A stretch of DNA of 13,626 nucleotides from an uncultured Rhodobacterales bacterium (GCA_937901055.1 CALCGO010000007.1:1-13626); one strand, 5' to 3'. Positions 1 to 7,759 are shown, counted from the first letter of the stretch. Notes: a model not told the origin generated them from the letters alone. Numbers and translations are program-made.

Positions 1-771
1 GGCAAAGGCGGCGTCGGCAAAACGACGATGGCTGCTGCGGTCGCTTCGGAACTGGCAGCACGAGGGCACGAAGTACTGTTAACGACGACCGATCCAGCGG
101 CTCACATCACTGAAACTCTCGGCGGAGAGCAAAGCGGTCTGACCGTTAGCCGTATTGATCCGGAAGTTGAAACTGCAAAATACCATGCGCAGGTAATGGC
201 GACCAAGGGTAAAGACTTAGATGATCAAGCTCGTGCGATGCTGGAAGAGGACTTGCGGTCACCTTGCACCGAAGAGATCGCTGTGTTTCAGGCATTTTCC
301 CGCGTGATACGAGAAAGTAGCAAGCATTTTGTTATTATGGATACAGCACCAACCGGCCATACGTTGTTGTTGCTTGACGCGACCGGGTCATACCACAAGG
401 ACATTATGCGCCATCAGGGTGAAGACAGCGGCGTGCGTTTGGTGACTCCAATGATGCGCTTGCAAGACCCCGAGCTAACGAAGATCATGATTGTTACGCT
501 ACCTGAAACTACACCGGTGCTGGAAGCTTCGCATCTCCAAAACGATTTGCGCCGTGCCGGTATTGAGCCTTGGGGCTGGATTATCAATTCCAGCCTTGCG
601 GCAGCTCAAACCAGTCAACCGTTGCTTCAGCAACGGGCGGTGTCGGAGCAAGAACAGATATCCAGCGTTCGCGATGAGCTGTCCAGTCGTTACGCCGTGG
701 TGCCAATGCAAGCGGTAGAACCGGTTGGCACAGATAAACTGAAAGCTTTGTGTGAAATCCCCGCAAATTGA
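1..771 (+). CDS. arsA: Arsenical pump-driving ATPase ArsA, C-terminal (A2) half, 5'-truncated by window edge
   Basis: ArsA is the soluble ATPase that binds arsenite or antimonite and powers export through the membrane protein ArsB. The reading frame is open to base 1, and the first visible residues are the P-loop GKGGVGKTT, so the true start lies outside the window. The signature DTAPTGHT is encoded at about 340-363. The SPCTEE stretch carries the Cys (codon 265-267) that corresponds to a metal-binding cysteine of the A2 half in the plasmid R773 protein, and the His of PTGHT (358-360) matches another A2 site residue. The segment SRIDP, the EEDLRSPCTEE block and the GIEPWGWIIN block all match the A2 half of two-domain ArsA rather than the A1 half. 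About 256 residues are visible, the usual size of one half. Whether an A1 half exists upstream cannot be seen. No ars partner gene lies downstream. Confidence 0.93.
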   Translation, partial: GKGGVGKTTMAAAVASELAARGHEVLLTTTDPAAHITETLGGEQSGLTVSRIDPEVETAKYHAQVMATKGKDLDDQARAMLEEDLRSPCTEEIAVFQAFSRVIRESSKHFVIMDTAPTGHTLLLLDATGSYHKDIMRHQGEDSGVRLVTPMMRLQDPELTKIMIVTLPETTPVLEASHLQNDLRRAGIEPWGWIINSSLAAAQTSQPLLQQRAVSEQEQISSVRDELSSRYAVVPMQAVEPVGTDKLKALCEIPAN

Positions 772-795
772 TAGCGGCATTAACTAATCGTAGCG

Positions 796-828
796 CGTTG
801 TCGCGGTGGGGGGCGCAACGTTCTTATT
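796..828 (+). terminator. Possible rho-independent terminator after arsA
   Basis: CGTTG (796-800), a bulged T, then CGC (802-804) pairs with GCG-CAACG (813-820) across a G-rich 8-nt loop. TTCTTATT follows at 821-828. The stem is GC-rich with one bulge and the T-tract is interrupted, so this is only a plausible terminator. It starts 25 bp after the arsA stop, a sensible place to end that transcript. Confidence 0.4.
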
Positions 829-860
829 GAACGGTTTCTGAATGCCTTACGACGATGGAC

Positions 861-930
861 CCCCGCGTGTGCATGCACTACATTCGGTTCAAACCTGTAG
901 GTCAGGGTCGAACACTATGAATACGCGGGG
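861..930 (+). repeat. Nested inverted repeats forming a possible structured leader of yaaA
   Basis: CCCCGCGT (861-868) is perfectly complementary to ACGCGGGG (923-930), closing a 54-nt interior. Inside lie the perfect 10-bp palindrome GTGCATGCAC (869-878), a TTCG/CGAA pair (883-886 with 909-912, extendable by G-U pairs) and a small ACC-TGTA-GGT hairpin (893-902). The right arm of the outer stem contains the GGGG that is the only ribosome-binding candidate for yaaA (ATG at 937), so folding could hide it. Function is inferred; this could also be a protein-binding site or an unrelated structure. Confidence 0.45.
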
Positions 931-936
931 CACAAA

Positions 937-1722
937 ATGTTGACGGTTATTTCTCCAGCCAAGAAGCTGAACTTTGAAGACGTCGCGACGAAAGTCGCGA
1001 CAACTTTACCCGCTTTCCAGACGGACGCATACAGCCTTAGCCGGACGGCGCGACGGCTTAGCGTGGCGAACTTGCGCAAATTGATGAGTATCAGCCAGCC
1101 ATTGGCAAAGCTTAGCCAAGATCGCTTTAAAGCGTTTGAGGGAAGCCCGATAACAGAAGATACAAAATCGGCTGTGTTGGCTTTCGCTGGTGATACGTAT
1201 TTGGGGTTGGAGGCCGGCTCGCTGGACCCGAACGAGTTGGCTTACGCGCAGGACCACCTTCGGATTTTGTCGGGCCTCTACGGATTACTGCGACCTATGG
1301 ATTTGATTCAGCCCTATCGCCTCGAGATGGGCAGCCGTCTGGCGACCAGGCGTGGCAAGACGTTGTATCAGTATTGGGGCGACCGCCTTTCGATTGCTTT
1401 GAACGAACAAGCGGAGGCGACGGGATCTGACACGTTGGTGAATTGCGCCTCGGTGGAGTATTTTTCCGCCGTCGATCAAGCTGCGCTGAAAATGCGCGTG
1501 ATAACACCAGTGTTCATGGAAGATCGTGAAGGCGACAGCAAAATCGTCAGTTTCTTTGCTAAACGTGCGCGCGGTGCGATGGCGCGGTTTGTGGTTCAGA
1601 ACCGGATTGCCGACGCGGAAAGCTTAAAAGCATTTGACCTTGGTGGATATGGCTTCAGGTCGGATCTATCCGAAGGTGATCGTATGGTTTTCACGCGCGA
1701 TTACCCAGAGATGCCCAGATGA
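937..1722 (+). CDS. yaaA: Peroxide stress protein YaaA (DUF328/UPF0246 family)
   Basis: YaaA is a cytoplasmic protein that in E. coli lowers free intracellular iron during peroxide stress and so limits Fenton damage to DNA. The 261-aa product has the usual family length (E. coli about 258 aa). Family blocks are present in order: the N-terminal ISPAKKLNFE (5-14), LAFAGDTYLGL (81-91), LSGLYGLLRPMDLIQPYRLE (111-130), the NCASVEYF block (169-176) and SFFAKRARGAMARF (205-218). The start at 937 follows a GGGG at 927-930 with 6-nt spacing. The last codon overlaps the start of the downstream transporter (ATGA at 1719-1722), so the two genes are probably co-transcribed and translationally coupled. In E. 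coli the gene is under OxyR, but no OxyR site was identified here. Confidence 0.93.
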   Translation: MLTVISPAKKLNFEDVATKVATTLPAFQTDAYSLSRTARRLSVANLRKLMSISQPLAKLSQDRFKAFEGSPITEDTKSAVLAFAGDTYLGLEAGSLDPNELAYAQDHLRILSGLYGLLRPMDLIQPYRLEMGSRLATRRGKTLYQYWGDRLSIALNEQAEATGSDTLVNCASVEYFSAVDQAALKMRVITPVFMEDREGDSKIVSFFAKRARGAMARFVVQNRIADAESLKAFDLGGYGFRSDLSEGDRMVFTRDYPEMPR

Positions 1723-3188
1723 ATAACACACCAGCGGCAGATTCGCATTTGAAGCGAAGTGTGTTGGTGATTGGGCCGATGGTCGTTGCTGTGATGCTGT
1801 TACTACCCATCCCAGAAGGTTTGACACGCGAGGGCTGGGCCGTCGCCGCCGTTGCGTTGTGGATGGGCCTGTGGTGGATGACCGAAGCCATCCCATTGGC
1901 GGCGACTGCGTTATTGCCGGTGGTGTTGTTTCCCGCGTTCGGGATTGCGCCGCTGGATGTAACGGCGGTTTCGTATGCGAACCCACTGATCTTCTTATTT
2001 CTGGGCGGGTTTCTGATGGCCCGCGCCATGGAAAAACAACACCTCAGCCAGCGAGTGGCCTATGGGTTGCTGCGAAAGGGCAGCCCTAGCCTGTCGGGCA
2101 TAATCGCGAGCATGATGATTGCGACGGCCTTTCTAAGTATGTGGGTCAGCAATACGGCGACAACGATGATGATGTTGCCCATCGGGCAATCGATCATCCT
2201 TGCGGTGAATCACCGCGCAAGCGAGGCCGAGAAACCGGAGACCGCAAAATTTGCCACCGCGTTGATGTTGGCCATCGCCTATTCAGCCACGATTGGCGGG
2301 ATGGGGACGTTGATCGGTACGCCGCCAAACGCGCTCTTTGCTGGGTTTATGAGCTCCACATACGGAATTGAAATCGAGTTTTGGCGCTGGATGATGATCG
2401 GCGTTCCTGCTGTGATAGTATTGATACCTGTAGCGTGGATTCTGTTAACAAAAGTATCGTTCCGGTTTTCTGTTTCGCGAGATTTGCTGAAGGGCGGATT
2501 TATCGAGCGCGAGGCGCAACAACTCGGCCCATTTAGTCGCGCCGAATTGTTCGTGGCGTTGATCTTGGGTTTTGCAGCTTTCTTCTGGGTCTTTCGTGGC
2601 CTGATCTCGGACCTTTTTCCGTCACTAATGCTAAGCGATGCGGGCATTGCCATCACCGCGGCACTTCTACTGTTCATTCTGCCGGCCTCTCGACCGAACC
2701 GTTCGCGGATTTTGTCATGGGACGATGCAACGGGCATCCGTTGGGATGTGTTGTTATTGTTTGGCGGTGGTTTGGCGTTGGCGGGGGCGATCAATGATAC
2801 GGGACTGGCTAGCTGGATCGGCGGCGCAATTAGTCTTTTGGCGTTCTTGCCGATGTTCCTGTTCTTGCTGGGCACGTTTGTTGTTATCGTTCTTCTGGGG
2901 GAACTGGCCAGCAACACCGCCGTTGCCGCAATCTTTTTACCTGTTGCAGGGGCAAGCGCGGTTGGCTTGGGTCTTGAGCCCAGCCTTCTGGTGATGTCAG
3001 TCGCATTGGCCGCAACGATCGGCTTTATGCTGCCGGTCGCAACGCCGCCAAATGCCATCGTTTTTGGCAGCGGCATGCTGAAAGTATCAGACATGCTGAA
3101 AGCGGGGGCGTTGTTGGATGCAATCGCGATTTTGGTGGTCGCAATCTTGGCGGTAGCCCTTGGGCCACTGCTAATCACAAACTTTTAA
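1719..3188 (+). CDS. DASS/SLC13-family sodium-coupled anion (dicarboxylate or sulfate) transporter
   Basis: This is an inner-membrane secondary transporter of the divalent anion:Na+ symporter family. The 489-aa product is strongly hydrophobic, with many membrane segments. It carries the two family SNT motifs, SNTATT at 144-149 and SNTAV at 398-402. Each is followed by a TPPN motif: GTPPNA at 200-205 and ATPPNA at 441-446. In this family the paired SNT motifs form the substrate and sodium sites, and the repeat arrangement reflects the inverted-repeat fold. Length is typical (about 450-550 aa). The start overlaps the yaaA stop. The exact substrate (succinate, malate, tartrate, sulfate or other) cannot be read from sequence alone. 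The gene ends 4 bp from the convergent cbbO stop at 3193, with no recognisable terminator between them. Confidence 0.88.
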   Translation: MNNTPAADSHLKRSVLVIGPMVVAVMLLLPIPEGLTREGWAVAAVALWMGLWWMTEAIPLAATALLPVVLFPAFGIAPLDVTAVSYANPLIFLFLGGFLMARAMEKQHLSQRVAYGLLRKGSPSLSGIIASMMIATAFLSMWVSNTATTMMMLPIGQSIILAVNHRASEAEKPETAKFATALMLAIAYSATIGGMGTLIGTPPNALFAGFMSSTYGIEIEFWRWMMIGVPAVIVLIPVAWILLTKVSFRFSVSRDLLKGGFIEREAQQLGPFSRAELFVALILGFAAFFWVFRGLISDLFPSLMLSDAGIAITAALLLFILPASRPNRSRILSWDDATGIRWDVLLLFGGGLALAGAINDTGLASWIGGAISLLAFLPMFLFLLGTFVVIVLLGELASNTAVAAIFLPVAGASAVGLGLEPSLLVMSVALAATIGFMLPVATPPNAIVFGSGMLKVSDMLKAGALLDAIAILVVAILAVALGPLLITNF

Positions 3189-3192
3189 CGTC

Positions 3193-5412
3193 TCAACGCG
3201 TCAGTGACATGAAAAGTTTGGGTAACTTCTCGGGCAGGCTTTCGACACGATCAATCACCGTAAAATTGTTGCGGCCAAAAATGTTTGAAACGTAGTCGTC
3301 CGCATTTGGATCGAGGCTGATACAATACGTAGTCACGCCTTTGCTTGCCAACTCGCCAACCGCCAAATGCGTATCGTCCTGTAGGTATTTCGGGTCGGTA
3401 ACGTCAATGTCGTGCGGTTGACCATCGGTTAACACGAGCAGCAGGCGTTTTTCTTCGGCGCGGTTTTCCAGATAACTACCCGCGTGGCGCAAAGCGGCGC
3501 CCATGCGTGTGGAATAACCCGCCTGCATCGCTGCGAGGCGAGATTTTGGGGTGTCGCCCCAGGGCTCTTTGAATGATTTGAAGTGGGAATAAGACACCTC
3601 GTGTCGCGTGTTTGATGAAAATCCGGCAATGGCGAGGGGGTCGCCCAAAGCTTCGACGGACGTTGCCAAAAGTGCGGCGGCTTCCTGACTTAGTTGCAGG
3701 ATGGTGCTTTCGACACCCGCGGGCACTTCGTTAACCGATTCCGAAAGGTCCAGCAGCAATAACACCGCAATATCGCGCCCGTCTTTGACATGGCTTTGCA
3801 TAATACGTGTGTCAGGTGTGGAGCCAATCCGATAATCAATCGCCGCGCGGATTGCGACATCAATGTCCAGATCATCGCCCTCATTCTGATAGCGGACGCG
3901 CTTGCGCTGTTGGGGCTTCAGCAGATCCACAATTGCCTTCAGCTGTTTGAGCAAACGTTGGTGTTTGTCCAGAAGCTGGTCGATATCATTCGCGTTGCCC
4001 GATTCCTGAAACGATTCATGTACCGTCACCCAATCGGGGCGATAGCTCTGCAACTGGTAATCCCATTCGGGGTAGAAACGTGGTGGCAGAAGGCCGTCAT
4101 CGTCCTCATCAGCCAACCGTTCTTGAGCACCGTGATCAGAGTGGAAATCATCCTCTTCCTCGGCCTCTTCAAGGAACATCCACAAATACCGGTTGTCGTC
4201 GCGATAAGGAACTTCGGTATCCTCAAACCACACGTTTGGTTGGCGGAAATTATGTTCAAAGTTGTCGCGCAGCCAACCAACGCCAAGATCGACGGCAAAT
4301 TTAGGGCCGTGAGGGTCGGTCGCAAAATACTCGCGGAATTTAGTAACATATTCCAACAGGGCTGGGTCAGTGTAGCGATGCTCGGGATTAAGAATTGCGT
4401 AAGACAGCATCGCTAATTTATGTCGAATGCAAGCCCAACCATTCGGGCAAGTTCCGGGCGTTGGAACAGGGTGCATCTTGACCCAAAGGGATTGAAGACC
4501 AGGGTATTGCTGCATGGCGAGATGCTCTATGCGGGAATCTTCGAACACTTCGATGGCGAGATGTTGGAAGACGCTGAAATTGTCCGCCAGAAGTGGTTTG
4601 GTCCATTTCTTATGGGCCAGCATGTGGGCAAGGATCGCCCAATAACGGTGGAGGCCCGAAATACCAAATTTATCCTCGTAAACATCCGGGATGTGCAGGC
4701 CCTGCATGTCCAGATGCGGTTTTGGCTTGCGTGCGGTCTCGAAGGCTTCGGAGTATGGGCGAAAATCCAGATCGTTTTCCCAAAATGCGCGCTGGAACAT
4801 ATGCAGTTGCCGTTCGACATCCATGAACAGGGTTCCGCTGCGTTCCTTAACCAGCATGGCTTTGGAATCGGCGCTTTGCAGGCTGAAATAATCCGGCAGA
4901 CGGTGGGGGTGATCACGATAAACGCGCATCCCGTATCCAACCCAGTTTTGCACGCTGGGAAGGGAGAGCTGAGCGAACAGGTAAGGGGCGCGGGCCAACA
5001 TTGGCGTGGTGCCGTCCTTGGCCTCCGCTACCATTTTGCGGATCAAGCGCAGCCAAATGCGTAGCAGATCGGCATTATCCAGACGCCGGGCAACGGCGGC
5101 CAAAGTGCCGAGGAACGGCGCAATCGAACCGCGCACTGCCTCAGTTGACAGATGTGCCGCCAAATCAGCCACCTCGGGGATGATTTGTACGTCGGAATGC
5201 TTCACCACTTCAGGGATGTCATCCAGAAACAGTAGAACCAACTCGGTTCCGCGGCCGAGCGCGCAGACTTTATCTGCCCCAGCCAGCCAAGCGATCAGGC
5301 TATCGTCGTCCAGAACGTCTTGCGCCCGTGCAAGTGCGGGCTCAAAGATGTCATCCACCTTCTTAACCGTGCACTGAAGGCGGTCTCGCCAGATTTGAGC
5401 TTCGGGGTTCAT
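3193..5412 (-). CDS. cbbO: RuBisCO activase subunit CbbO (VWA/MIDAS protein)
   Basis: CbbO is the adaptor of the CbbQ-CbbO RuBisCO activase: it sits on the CbbQ AAA+ ring and contacts RuBisCO so that inhibitory sugar phosphates can be released. The 739-aa product has the family layout. A large helical N-terminal region includes an EVFEDSRIEHLA block (288-299), typical of CbbO/NorD proteins. A very acidic linker lies near 415-440. A C-terminal von Willebrand A domain spans roughly 545-735. The MIDAS metal site is intact: DLSES (D555, S557, S559), T635 in the GYSTRMG block, and D663 in LTDGQ. The start lies 4 nt after the cbbQ stop and has no good ribosome-binding site, so translation is probably coupled to cbbQ. 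NorD is the close paralogue; the position behind cbbM and cbbQ settles the call. Confidence 0.93.
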   Translation of the reverse strand: MNPEAQIWRDRLQCTVKKVDDIFEPALARAQDVLDDDSLIAWLAGADKVCALGRGTELVLLFLDDIPEVVKHSDVQIIPEVADLAAHLSTEAVRGSIAPFLGTLAAVARRLDNADLLRIWLRLIRKMVAEAKDGTTPMLARAPYLFAQLSLPSVQNWVGYGMRVYRDHPHRLPDYFSLQSADSKAMLVKERSGTLFMDVERQLHMFQRAFWENDLDFRPYSEAFETARKPKPHLDMQGLHIPDVYEDKFGISGLHRYWAILAHMLAHKKWTKPLLADNFSVFQHLAIEVFEDSRIEHLAMQQYPGLQSLWVKMHPVPTPGTCPNGWACIRHKLAMLSYAILNPEHRYTDPALLEYVTKFREYFATDPHGPKFAVDLGVGWLRDNFEHNFRQPNVWFEDTEVPYRDDNRYLWMFLEEAEEEDDFHSDHGAQERLADEDDDGLLPPRFYPEWDYQLQSYRPDWVTVHESFQESGNANDIDQLLDKHQRLLKQLKAIVDLLKPQQRKRVRYQNEGDDLDIDVAIRAAIDYRIGSTPDTRIMQSHVKDGRDIAVLLLLDLSESVNEVPAGVESTILQLSQEAAALLATSVEALGDPLAIAGFSSNTRHEVSYSHFKSFKEPWGDTPKSRLAAMQAGYSTRMGAALRHAGSYLENRAEEKRLLLVLTDGQPHDIDVTDPKYLQDDTHLAVGELASKGVTTYCISLDPNADDYVSNIFGRNNFTVIDRVESLPEKLPKLFMSLTR

Positions 5413-5416
5413 CGGC

Positions 5417-6220
5417 CTAGCCGAGGATCATTTCAACGGCGGCATCCAATGTTGCGCGGATGTCTGCGTCGTCTGAAAGCGGTCGGACCATAGCCATTTT
5501 GCTGGCCTCAATCGGGTCTATGCCTTGACCGATCATCATCGCGCCATAAACCAGCAAACGCGTGGATATTCCCTCATCAATACCGTGACCTTTCAGGTTC
5601 CGGGCTTTGTGGGCGATTTCGACCAATTTCAGTGCCATCGCGGTATCGACTCCACCTTCACGCACGATAATCGCAGCTTCGTCTTCGGCCTCAGGGTAGT
5701 CAAAATCAAGCGCAGTGAACCGTTGCTTGGTGGACTGTTTGAGGTCTTTCATCAAACTTTGATAGCCGGGGTTATACGAAATAACCAACTGAAAATCCGG
5801 ATGCGCTTCCAGCAGTTCGCCCTTCTTGTCCAACGGCAAAACGCGGCGGTGGTCGGTCAATGGGTGAATAACCACAGTAGTATCCTGACGGGCCTCGACC
5901 ACTTCATCGAGGTAACAAATTGCACCAATGCGTGCGGCAACGGTCAACGGGCCATCTTGCCAATGTGTGCCGTTTTCATCCAGCAAAAATCGACCAACCA
6001 AATCGGCCGCGGTCATGTCTTCGTTGCAGGCGACCGTAATCAACGGCTTGCCGAGTTTCCACGCCATGTATTCCACAAAGCGGGATTTACCACAGCCCGT
6101 GGGGCCTTTGACCATCACCGGAAGGCGGCAGGCATATGCGGCCTCATATAGCGCGATTTCTTCGCCAGTGGCGTGGTAATATGGCTCGGTTGTGATCTGA
6201 AATTGCTGGGCATCAACCAT
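5417..6220 (-). CDS. cbbQ: RuBisCO activase subunit CbbQ (MoxR-type AAA+ ATPase)
   Basis: CbbQ is the ATP-hydrolysing ring component of the CbbQO activase that remodels inhibited RuBisCO. The 267-aa product matches the usual family length. It shows Walker A GPTGCGKS (39-46), Walker B ICYLDE (101-106, with D105 and E106), a sensor-1-like Asn in VISYNPGYQ (N150) and the STKQRF block (163-168), all typical of the CbbQ/NirQ/NorQ clade. The C-terminal part includes GISTRLL, another clade signature. The start is supported by AGGAG at 6228-6232 on the minus strand, 7 nt from the ATG. The gene lies 105 bp downstream of cbbM, separated by two hairpins, and 4 nt upstream of cbbO. NorQ is the alternative paralogue but is disfavoured by the cbbM neighbour. 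Confidence 0.95.
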   Translation of the reverse strand: MVDAQQFQITTEPYYHATGEEIALYEAAYACRLPVMVKGPTGCGKSRFVEYMAWKLGKPLITVACNEDMTAADLVGRFLLDENGTHWQDGPLTVAARIGAICYLDEVVEARQDTTVVIHPLTDHRRVLPLDKKGELLEAHPDFQLVISYNPGYQSLMKDLKQSTKQRFTALDFDYPEAEDEAAIIVREGGVDTAMALKLVEIAHKARNLKGHGIDEGISTRLLVYGAMMIGQGIDPIEASKMAMVRPLSDDADIRATLDAAVEMILG

Positions 6221-6245
6221 ATTTTTGCTCCTGAGGTTCTGTACG

Positions 6246-6267
6246 AAAAAGCCAATCGGAATTGGCT
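6246..6267 (-). terminator. Rho-independent (probably partial) terminator between cbbM and cbbQ
   Basis: Read on the minus strand, AGCCAAT, a TCCG loop and ATTGGCT form a perfect 7-bp stem (6250-6267). The run of T at 6246-6250 continues from the stem end. This is the classic stem plus U-tract layout and points in the direction of cbbM transcription. It lies 59 bp past the cbbM stop and upstream of the cbbQ ribosome-binding site. I infer partial termination with read-through into cbbQO. Confidence 0.65.
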
Positions 6268-6284
6268 CATCAGTAAAGAAGTGA

Positions 6285-6310
6285 CCTGCTCCACCATTTG
6301 GCGGAGCAGG
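6285..6310 (-). other. Strong stem-loop just downstream of cbbM (mRNA 3'-end stabiliser or attenuator)
   Basis: CCTGCTCC (6285-6292) and GGAGCAGG (6303-6310) are perfect 8-bp complements, extended by two further pairs around a 4-nt loop (6296-6299). The one internal non-pair is A/C when read as plus-strand RNA but G-U when read as minus-strand RNA, so the structure is more stable in the cbbM transcript. It begins 15 bp after the cbbM stop. No T-run follows directly, so a role as a stabilising 3' hairpin or processing barrier is likelier than as the terminator itself. Confidence 0.6.
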
Positions 6311-6325
6311 GGGAGTAGGAGGTGC

Positions 6326-7711
6326 TTACTTGTGCACGCCCAGTTTTTCACGCCAGCCAGGGTAATTCTGGTCAGCATCACTAGGGAAGCTTTCGAAAGC
6401 GCCCTTTGTTTCAGGATGATCTTTGGCATATTCCACCAGATCGACGCCTTCTTGCCAAGCTTCATATGCTTGACGAAGTGATTTAGCACCGGCGACGATA
6501 CCGTCTTTGTGGCCAAGTGCGCCACCGCCGGAGGTCTGGATCACGTTACAGTGGCCAAGGTTCTCGAAGAATCCAGGAAGGCGCAGCGCGTTCATTCCAC
6601 CCGAAATGATTGGCGATGTTGGCTTCATACGCTCCCAAGGCTGGGTGTAATGGGTGCCAACAGATACATCGTGCATAAGCGCATCGGCAAGAACGGTGTC
6701 AGAGTTGTAGCCTTCCATTTTACCAAAGCCCATTGTGCCTGTGTGAATACCGGAAGAGCCAGCCATCCGCGCCCACTTCATGTGCACCAATGCGGTATAC
6801 CCACGATTGGATTCTTCGCCGGTAATCATGCCGTGACCAGCGCGGTGATAATGGATGAACTGGTTCGCGAAGTGACGACGCGCAGTCGTAACCATTCCGG
6901 TGCCGCCGACGAAACCGTCAACCAACAGGGCTACGTTTTCGCCCATGTTGCCAAATTGCTCCAATACATATTCGCCACGTGCCAGCATTTCGTCGTGCGA
7001 ATCCGCGGTGATGTTAGCCGAGAAGATTTTCGACTGCCCAGTTTCGTCCATAGCACGTTTCATTGCATCAACGATAAGCGGGATGGATTCACGCATAGGG
7101 GCGTAAACTTGATTGCCTTGTGGCTCGTCGTTCTTGATGAAATCGCCGCCAAGCCAGAACTGGTAGCACGCATCAGCAAATGGTTTCGGTCGTAGGCCAA
7201 GCTTTGGCTTGATGATTGTACCAACAACCATTCCGCCGTTATCCAGATCGCGACCAAGAATACGCCACATGTCTACGATGCCTTTGGACGGGCCATCGAA
7301 CAAACGCATAAAGTTGGGCGGGACGAAGAAATCTAGAAGCTTGGCGTACTCAACGTCACCCATCGCCTGATTGTTCCCAATCATACAAGTCATCAGCGAC
7401 ACAACCATTGCACGGCCATCTGTGATGTTCCGGTCAAATAGGTCGATCGGGAATGCGATTTTCATCAACTCATTTTCTTCGTCAATCTCGTAGCAGATCG
7501 CGTCAAGGCCCATTGCAAAGTCATCGGTTGTCGTTGTTTGCACGTTAGTGCCTGTAGAGGACTCGGCGCAGAAGTGGGCTGCCGTACCAATGTAGTCGAA
7601 GAAACCGGCCGCAGGTTTCATTTTGTAAGCGCCGAGAACGTGTTTACCCGCGGCAATCAGGTCCTCTTCCTTTAGCGTCAAATCGCTATAACGAGATGTT
7701 TGGTCTAGCAT
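6326..7711 (-). CDS. cbbM: Form II ribulose-1,5-bisphosphate carboxylase/oxygenase (RuBisCO)
   Basis: CbbM fixes CO2 onto ribulose-1,5-bisphosphate, giving two 3-phosphoglycerates. Form II enzymes work as large-subunit dimers without a small subunit and suit high CO2 and low O2. The 461-aa product closely follows the Rhodospirillum rubrum enzyme with a constant +2 offset. The active site looks complete: E50, N113, catalytic K168 (IIKPK), carbamylated K193 with D195 and E196 (GGDFIKNDE), H289 and R290, H293, H323, loop-6 K331 (GFGKMEG) and S370 (ISGGMNA). It is therefore a true RuBisCO and not a RuBisCO-like protein. The start has AAGGGAG at 7718-7724, 6 nt upstream. The protein ends shortly after the YPGWR block, slightly shorter at the C-terminus than the R. 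rubrum enzyme. cbbQ and cbbO follow on the same strand, and cbbR is divergent. Confidence 0.98.
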   Translation of the reverse strand: MLDQTSRYSDLTLKEEDLIAAGKHVLGAYKMKPAAGFFDYIGTAAHFCAESSTGTNVQTTTTDDFAMGLDAICYEIDEENELMKIAFPIDLFDRNITDGRAMVVSLMTCMIGNNQAMGDVEYAKLLDFFVPPNFMRLFDGPSKGIVDMWRILGRDLDNGGMVVGTIIKPKLGLRPKPFADACYQFWLGGDFIKNDEPQGNQVYAPMRESIPLIVDAMKRAMDETGQSKIFSANITADSHDEMLARGEYVLEQFGNMGENVALLVDGFVGGTGMVTTARRHFANQFIHYHRAGHGMITGEESNRGYTALVHMKWARMAGSSGIHTGTMGFGKMEGYNSDTVLADALMHDVSVGTHYTQPWERMKPTSPIISGGMNALRLPGFFENLGHCNVIQTSGGGALGHKDGIVAGAKSLRQAYEAWQEGVDLVEYAKDHPETKGAFESFPSDADQNYPGWREKLGVHK

Positions 7712-7740
7712 GTTTTTCTCCCTTAACAGTGCTGAGTCGT

Positions 7741-7759
7741 TTAGATGCGTTAATTCTAA
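7741..7759. repeat. Short inverted repeat in the cbbM leader/promoter
   Basis: TTAGA (7741-7745) and TCTAA (7755-7759) form 5-bp arms around 9 nt, 30-48 bp upstream of the cbbM ATG. It could be an accessory regulator site near the transcription start, but in AT-rich DNA such a repeat can arise by chance. It does not fit a centred T-N11-A box. Confidence 0.25.

Noticed and set aside
886..895. GGTTCAAACC, resembling a tRNA T-arm
   Set aside because: No acceptor stem, anticodon arm or D-arm can be built around it. It is better seen as part of the repeat-rich yaaA leader.
2279..3178. 299-codon open frame on the minus strand opposite the transporter gene
   Set aside because: It is antisense to a clear DASS gene, its composition is rich in A, S, T, P, N and I without family motifs, and it has no ribosome-binding site. 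It is a shadow of the coding frame.
5525..6151. 208-codon plus-strand open frame opposite cbbQ (and a similar one at 3790-4416 opposite cbbO)
   Set aside because: Both mirror well-supported genes on the other strand and show no independent coding evidence.
3193..6220. NorQ/NorD (nitric oxide reductase accessory) identity for the AAA+ and VWA pair
   Set aside because: The families are close paralogues, but the pair directly follows cbbM and no nor genes are present, so CbbQ/CbbO is the better call.
6509..7195. 228-codon plus-strand open frame opposite cbbM
   Set aside because: It lies wholly antisense to a fully conserved RuBisCO gene and has no recognisable domain.
6326..7711. Possibility that the RuBisCO is a non-carboxylating form IV RuBisCO-like protein
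   Set aside because: All catalytic and carbamylation-site residues compared with the R. rubrum form II enzyme are present, and activase genes follow.
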